A stretch of 64,000 nucleotides of DNA from Platerodrilus igneus. Its lineage: Eukaryota; Arthropoda; Insecta; Coleoptera; Lycidae. Location of the stretch: the NCBI GenBank assembly GCA_036346225.1, contig JARFIW010001739.1, positions 12,131,001 through 12,195,000 of the forward strand, in the 5' to 3' direction. This document shows, piece after piece, positions 59,876 to 64,000 of this stretch. The stretch's first letter is position 1; every line of letters begins with the position of its first letter. The translations under genes and the position numbers were made by a program. Under the pieces are notes generated by a model. The model was given only the letters and a program-made list of their open reading frames with translations. It was not told where the DNA came from and ran no database searches.

Positions 59876-61605
59876 CTAACATAGGCATAAAACTTGAATT
59901 TCACTCTTTCGGATACACTTACCAAGACCTCAACCACCAGATGTCATACAGATGTCTCAACTTTACCTGTGAACAAACAAAAGCACAACATGGACACCAT
60001 TTGTGTCCTCAAAACATTTGCCAAAATAGAATAATAGAATTTAGGCATCTAAAATATACTGAGGGAATTCATTTTCATTACACACACTTTCTATTCCGGG
60101 AGGACTTGCACTTTTTAAATGTTGAATAATAAAACGTCTTTCAAAACAAAAGGATTCTATTAGGTAAATTTCTGATTATATACATGTGACTGCAATATTT
60201 AAATTTGTATCTTTCTCATAATTTTTCATAATAATGCTAATGAAGTTTACATTCAAAATTAAGATCTATGTGTAGATCATTTCTATAAGATTTGATTAGA
60301 TAGACATATAATTTATTAATTGTTCATAACACATAAGTTTCTTTTAATCATTGAAGTACTTCCTTGATTATTACAACAAAAATTAATTATCAAAGAGCAG
60401 ACATTGTAAAATGCAAATATTCTAATTTAATTGTAATCTACAAAAAACACGCAAATTTCCTACACCAATGAAAGTGCCTTTACATGACCTGAAAGTCTTT
60501 AAGCATAATGTAAAATTAATCAAGACAGCATATGGCGTCTAGATTGGAAAACGGTATCTACAATATTTTTTGTCTGACATAGGTTGTCATTCAGAATTTC
60601 TTAAAATACACTGTTTGCGTACATGTGCAAACAAACTGGCAAACAAGATACTTATTCATTAATGTTACTGACTTCTAAAAAAAAAGTACTTTATATTTAC
60701 GTTACTCAAATAATCAATGTTGGATAATTCATAATAATTTACTATAATTTCAAAGCTATCAAAAGTTATAAACACTCACGTGCGTCAAAAATGTACAGCA
60801 GGTGCCAGACCTTGACGTCAGCTGTTGAACATTTCCATCGTAATATCTGTGTGTGACATTAGTCATCGGTTTGAAATACTGAGATCCCATGTAGAATGAA
60901 CGTTTACTTTACTGCGTATTAAATTGAATAGAACGAAACCATAAATCCTTGCTTTAAATTACTGCCATGAAAATTTGTTTTAGTTTATTATCGAAAATGT
61001 TGTTGAAGATATGTCCTTAAGATATTGCATGTCTCAAATGATGTCCAAAAGGGGTTCCATATTCTCAGGCCTGTCGGGATCAACTAAACTACTCGGTGCG
61101 AGGCTTATCGAAAATGATGCTCACGCAACCGTTGTTAGGCTCGACCTCCAGACACCAAGAATTTTCAATGCTCTACTTTCCTAACTTTGTTAGAAGCCAT
61201 GTGTTTCGACAGGGCCATTTCGACTTCACCTCGTCTGCAAAAGCGGCTTGCACTTTTGAGCGTTAAGAATGAAGTGCCGACTGACAACTTGACAGCGCTT
61301 GGTAACAAACTTTAGAGTATATATATACTAGAATCTATGTGTTATTACGAATATTATATATTAATTTTTATTGGGTGATAATTCACAAATTAAATGCTTT
61401 AAAATACAGCTGTTTTATTTTTATTTTATTGAACTAAATGTAACTAGGAAAAAAAATACGTTACAAGACAACACGAGTCATGACCTCGCCAACATTCGTC
61501 AATGGCCTTAGTAAATGAATCCCTCTTATTTAATACTGTTTTCGCTTTCACATCTCGTTGTAGATAATGCACATTCCCAAAAAAACTTATAACTCAGCAA
61601 TTAGA
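59876..61605. other. no gene seen
   Basis: AT-rich. The open run at 59851-60129 has a Cys/His-containing stretch but no domain I recognise. Confidence 0.4.
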
Positions 61606-61943
61606 ATGGAAAGCAATATTATGCTTCAAACGAACAAATAAAGTTAATAACAAAGAGGTTATAGAAATAGTAGGGAAATAAAGATTTCCGTGAAAAACAA
61701 AAAAATAGAAGACATAGGACAGGATACGTTCTAAGGCATTTTTGGGGAATAGTGCGGAATATATTACAACCTCAGATAAGAAAAAAGGAAGTAGAGCTAG
61801 ACCGAGATTAGACATTTGCACGCAGATAGTGATAGATGCAGACTGTGCAAATTTCAGGGAAATGTTTAGGTTAGCTCAGAATAGGAAACAATGGAGGTAC
61901 ACGTCGAACCAGTTCTAGGACTGAAGACTTAATGATGATGATG
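61606..61943 (+). mobile_element. LINE A 3' tail with 10 bp target duplications
   Basis: AGCAATTAGA at 61596-61605 and at 61944-61953 flanks a 5'-truncated LINE A end that closes ACTTAATGATGATGATG. It fixes the 3' end of the LINE A family and its ATG-repeat tail. Confidence 0.88.
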
Positions 61944-61953
61944 AGCAATTAGA

Positions 61954-63396
61954 CTCTGAGACCGATCATATCATACAAAATATCACAAAATGAGACAGAT
62001 GGGCCCTAGGAAATAGACTTAACAAAACTGACGAATTAATTAACTAACTTTTCGTCGAAATAAATTGCATAACCTTTTTCACTCTTAAACGTGGCATGGA
62101 GTTTGTAAAATCACCACTTTACACATATTGCAAATTATTTCTATATTGAATAGGACATTGAGTTATAAGTATGCTGCTCCCTCGATTAAGCGATTATTCA
62201 AATTTTCCGGCACATAAATTAGTAACTAAATTTAAATTGGCCCTTGGCTTAAATTAAATGGTTGTAAAATTATAATATCAAAATGTTTTTTAGGTTAGAT
62301 ACTGACCTTAAGTAAATGTATTTAAAAAGTCAGCAAGGATAGACTAATATTTGGACTTTCCGTAAATTCTAAAGTTATTCATGAAAATTGAACTTGCTTC
62401 TAACGTTTCTAAATGCATGTTACAAATCTTAGTCGTAAACATTTTTATAATCTACATAGTTATTAAACAGTCGCCTATAAAAGATTCGAGTTGGTGTAGT
62501 CTACAAATGCAATAAAAATTTTAAATAAGCTGTCCTTTATACCTAAATAAAAAAACAGAAACGAAAAAACACTTGGTAACGCTGTTCTCCTAGGATTTGC
62601 TTTCTTTCACGTTCCCTTTCACAGAATTTTAGCATAAACCCAGAACATAAGAGGGAATATTTACAATGTCGTTGGTTGAGTAGCTTCCGTTCTTTTCAGT
62701 ATAAGGATAATGCAATAACAAACGACTTGGGAATCAGCGATTCGCATGGTGTGAAACCACACATGAATAATGTAAAGCATCAAAATAAATAGCACCGATA
62801 AAAGCCCTGGAGATTTTTCAAGTTTCGCGTGGAATAATTTGACATTACGGATACTATTGAGTAAATTATCATGTATACAAGAACTGAAAGAAATGGTAAT
62901 TTTGTAATTTAATTTGTTATTTACAATTATTGGACAAAGTTTGGGTCTTAATGGAATTACACGAACAACTATTTTACATGATTTTCTTTTATAACATGAA
63001 AATACTTAAACGAAAGTTTAAAAACGCATGTACATTGTAGAGGTTGTTTTCAACTTTGTAGGTTTAAACGTAAAAACAAACAGTAGAGATGCTTAACCCT
63101 TAATCGCCCAGAAACCTATTTCAGAGCGACGTATATTTTTATCTTGGTTTATATATAGAACACAGTGTACCGACAAATCTATGGCTGACAGTTTTGTATT
63201 TACAAAAAACTACCAAGCATCCCACCGTTTCATCAAGTTAAGAAATAATAAAGCAATTTTCTAAATGCAGAAATTTTAAATATTCATACTGTCGAATGAC
63301 GTAGTTATAAAAAGACAAACAATACTTAAACTAATTTATACTATTATAATTTTTAGTGCAGTTAAAAATACAAGAGATTCTCATACCTCTCTTACA
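61954..63396. other. no gene seen
   Basis: AT-rich spacer. Confidence 0.5.
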
Positions 63397-64000
63397 TATA
63401 CAGTGTCTGCTTTTACGTGTCACGGCAAATATCTCGGTTATTATAAGAATTTCAGATAAATGTTATATACAAAAGTTGTGTAACTTTTTATTTGCAATAA
63501 TAGATCAAAATAAAAAAAACAATGGAGCATCAAATCTTTGAGATATAGCAAATACATTCAAAATTTTAAATGGAACTTACGCATTATTATTGGATATTCT
63601 GAAAGTGCTTAAAATTTTCTTTCCAACGATATATCACTCAATAATAATTAAACACAGAAATCGATTATTAAATAACACATACCTAATTGAAATAGGCATT
63701 CAAAATAGTGGGCGGCAAAACAATCGCTAGCACTCACCTAAACGTAGAAATTGATAATAACAACAACAAAAAATACTAAATTAGACAATTAATTTAAAAC
63801 GTTAAAGGTTATGTTCCACATGGCCTCCGTTATTTGCAAGACATCGCTGAGATCTAATTATTAAATTTCTTCGTGCTTTTTGCAATATACATGGTGCTAT
63901 TTGACCACATGCTCTTCGAATGCGGTCTTTAAGGATATCAAGATCTCTGGGCGCATTACTTAACTTTGAGATATGCCCAAACAAAAATCTAAAACAGAAA
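63397..64000 (-). mobile_element. second DDE transposon, partial, running off the window
   Basis: Its likely 3' end is TATACAGTGTCTGCTTTTAC at 63397, similar in style to the ACAGGGTGT ends of the palindromic element and next to TA. A transposase C-terminus lies inside. Confidence 0.6.
63802..64000 (-). CDS. C-terminal part of a DDE (Tc1/mariner-like) transposase
   Basis: The frame is open from the window edge to the stop at 63802 on the minus strand: RFLFGHISKLSNAPRDLDIL, then DRIRRACGQIAPCILQKARR, ending NNGGHVEHNL. FLFGHIS corresponds to the FxLWGHLK block that follows the third catalytic residue in insect DDE_3-type transposases, and GGHVEHNL matches the GGHxEHLL terminus of the 902-1974 transposase. 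The catalytic residues lie beyond the edge. The visible part is undamaged, but completeness cannot be judged. Confidence 0.7.
   Translation of the reverse strand, partial: FCFRFLFGHISKLSNAPRDLDILKDRIRRACGQIAPCILQKARRNLIIRSQRCLANNGGHVEHNL

Overview
This window looks like a gene-poor, AT-rich stretch of an arthropod nuclear genome, most likely an insect. The evidence is the set of transposable elements: Tc1/mariner-type DDE elements with insect-style transposases, non-LTR retrotransposons carrying an APE-type endonuclease and a reverse transcriptase (RT), a Ty3/gypsy-type LTR element, and tRNA-derived SINEs. There are no operons, bacterial ribosome binding sites or CRISPR arrays. I found no intact host gene. 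The order of insect cannot be fixed from sequence alone; Polyneoptera or Hemiptera would fit the element mix, at low confidence.

Layout. 0.3-2.5 kb: a DDE transposon with ~450 bp terminal inverted repeats and a decayed transposase. 3.0-7.5 kb: a decayed LINE ('LINE A', RTE-like: APE endonuclease, RT, ATG-repeat tail) followed by repeated 3'-tail modules, with a SINE inserted. 8.5-11.6 kb: mostly blank, with two weak candidate host exons. 12.3-22.9 kb: a nest, in which a minus-strand LINE A tail is split by a 1.9 kb palindromic element, beside which a 7.36 kb minus-strand LTR element with 2.1 kb LTRs has inserted. 23-32 kb: more LINE A, a ~140 bp tandem repeat and long blank stretches. 32.3-36.2 kb: a second plus-strand LINE A with the same tail organisation. 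36.3-37.8 kb: a Tc1 element. 38.65-40.64 kb: a degraded member of an unnamed protein family, split by a LINE tail. 41.3-44.4 kb: LINE A pieces and a full-length SINE. 47.9-48.4 kb: a USP16/45-type deubiquitinase pseudogene. 50.2 kb: two tandem tRNA-Lys primer binding sites. 51.5 kb: a 5'-truncated SINE with clear target duplications. 55-58.3 kb: a nearly complete minus-strand LINE ('LINE B'). 61.6 kb: a LINE A tail with 10 bp target duplications. 63.4 kb to the edge: part of a second DDE element.

How it fits together. Every recognisable coding region is a mobile element or a pseudogene. The LINEs probably supplied the RT activity that moved the SINEs and may have made the pseudogene copies. 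Several inactivating lesions fall on catalytic residues: the USP cysteine codon, the RT FADD box of one LINE A copy, the first RT aspartate of LINE B, and the endonuclease His or Asp in LINE A copies.

Most notable observations: (1) tandem duplication of the primer binding site in two LTR-element loci, with the older copy now inside both LTRs of the 7.36 kb element, which suggests a way for LTRs to grow; (2) a concentric palindrome whose terminal motif recurs at three nested levels; (3) a LINE family whose composite tail recurs in the same order at separate loci. I did not find a convincing new defence-type or metabolic system.
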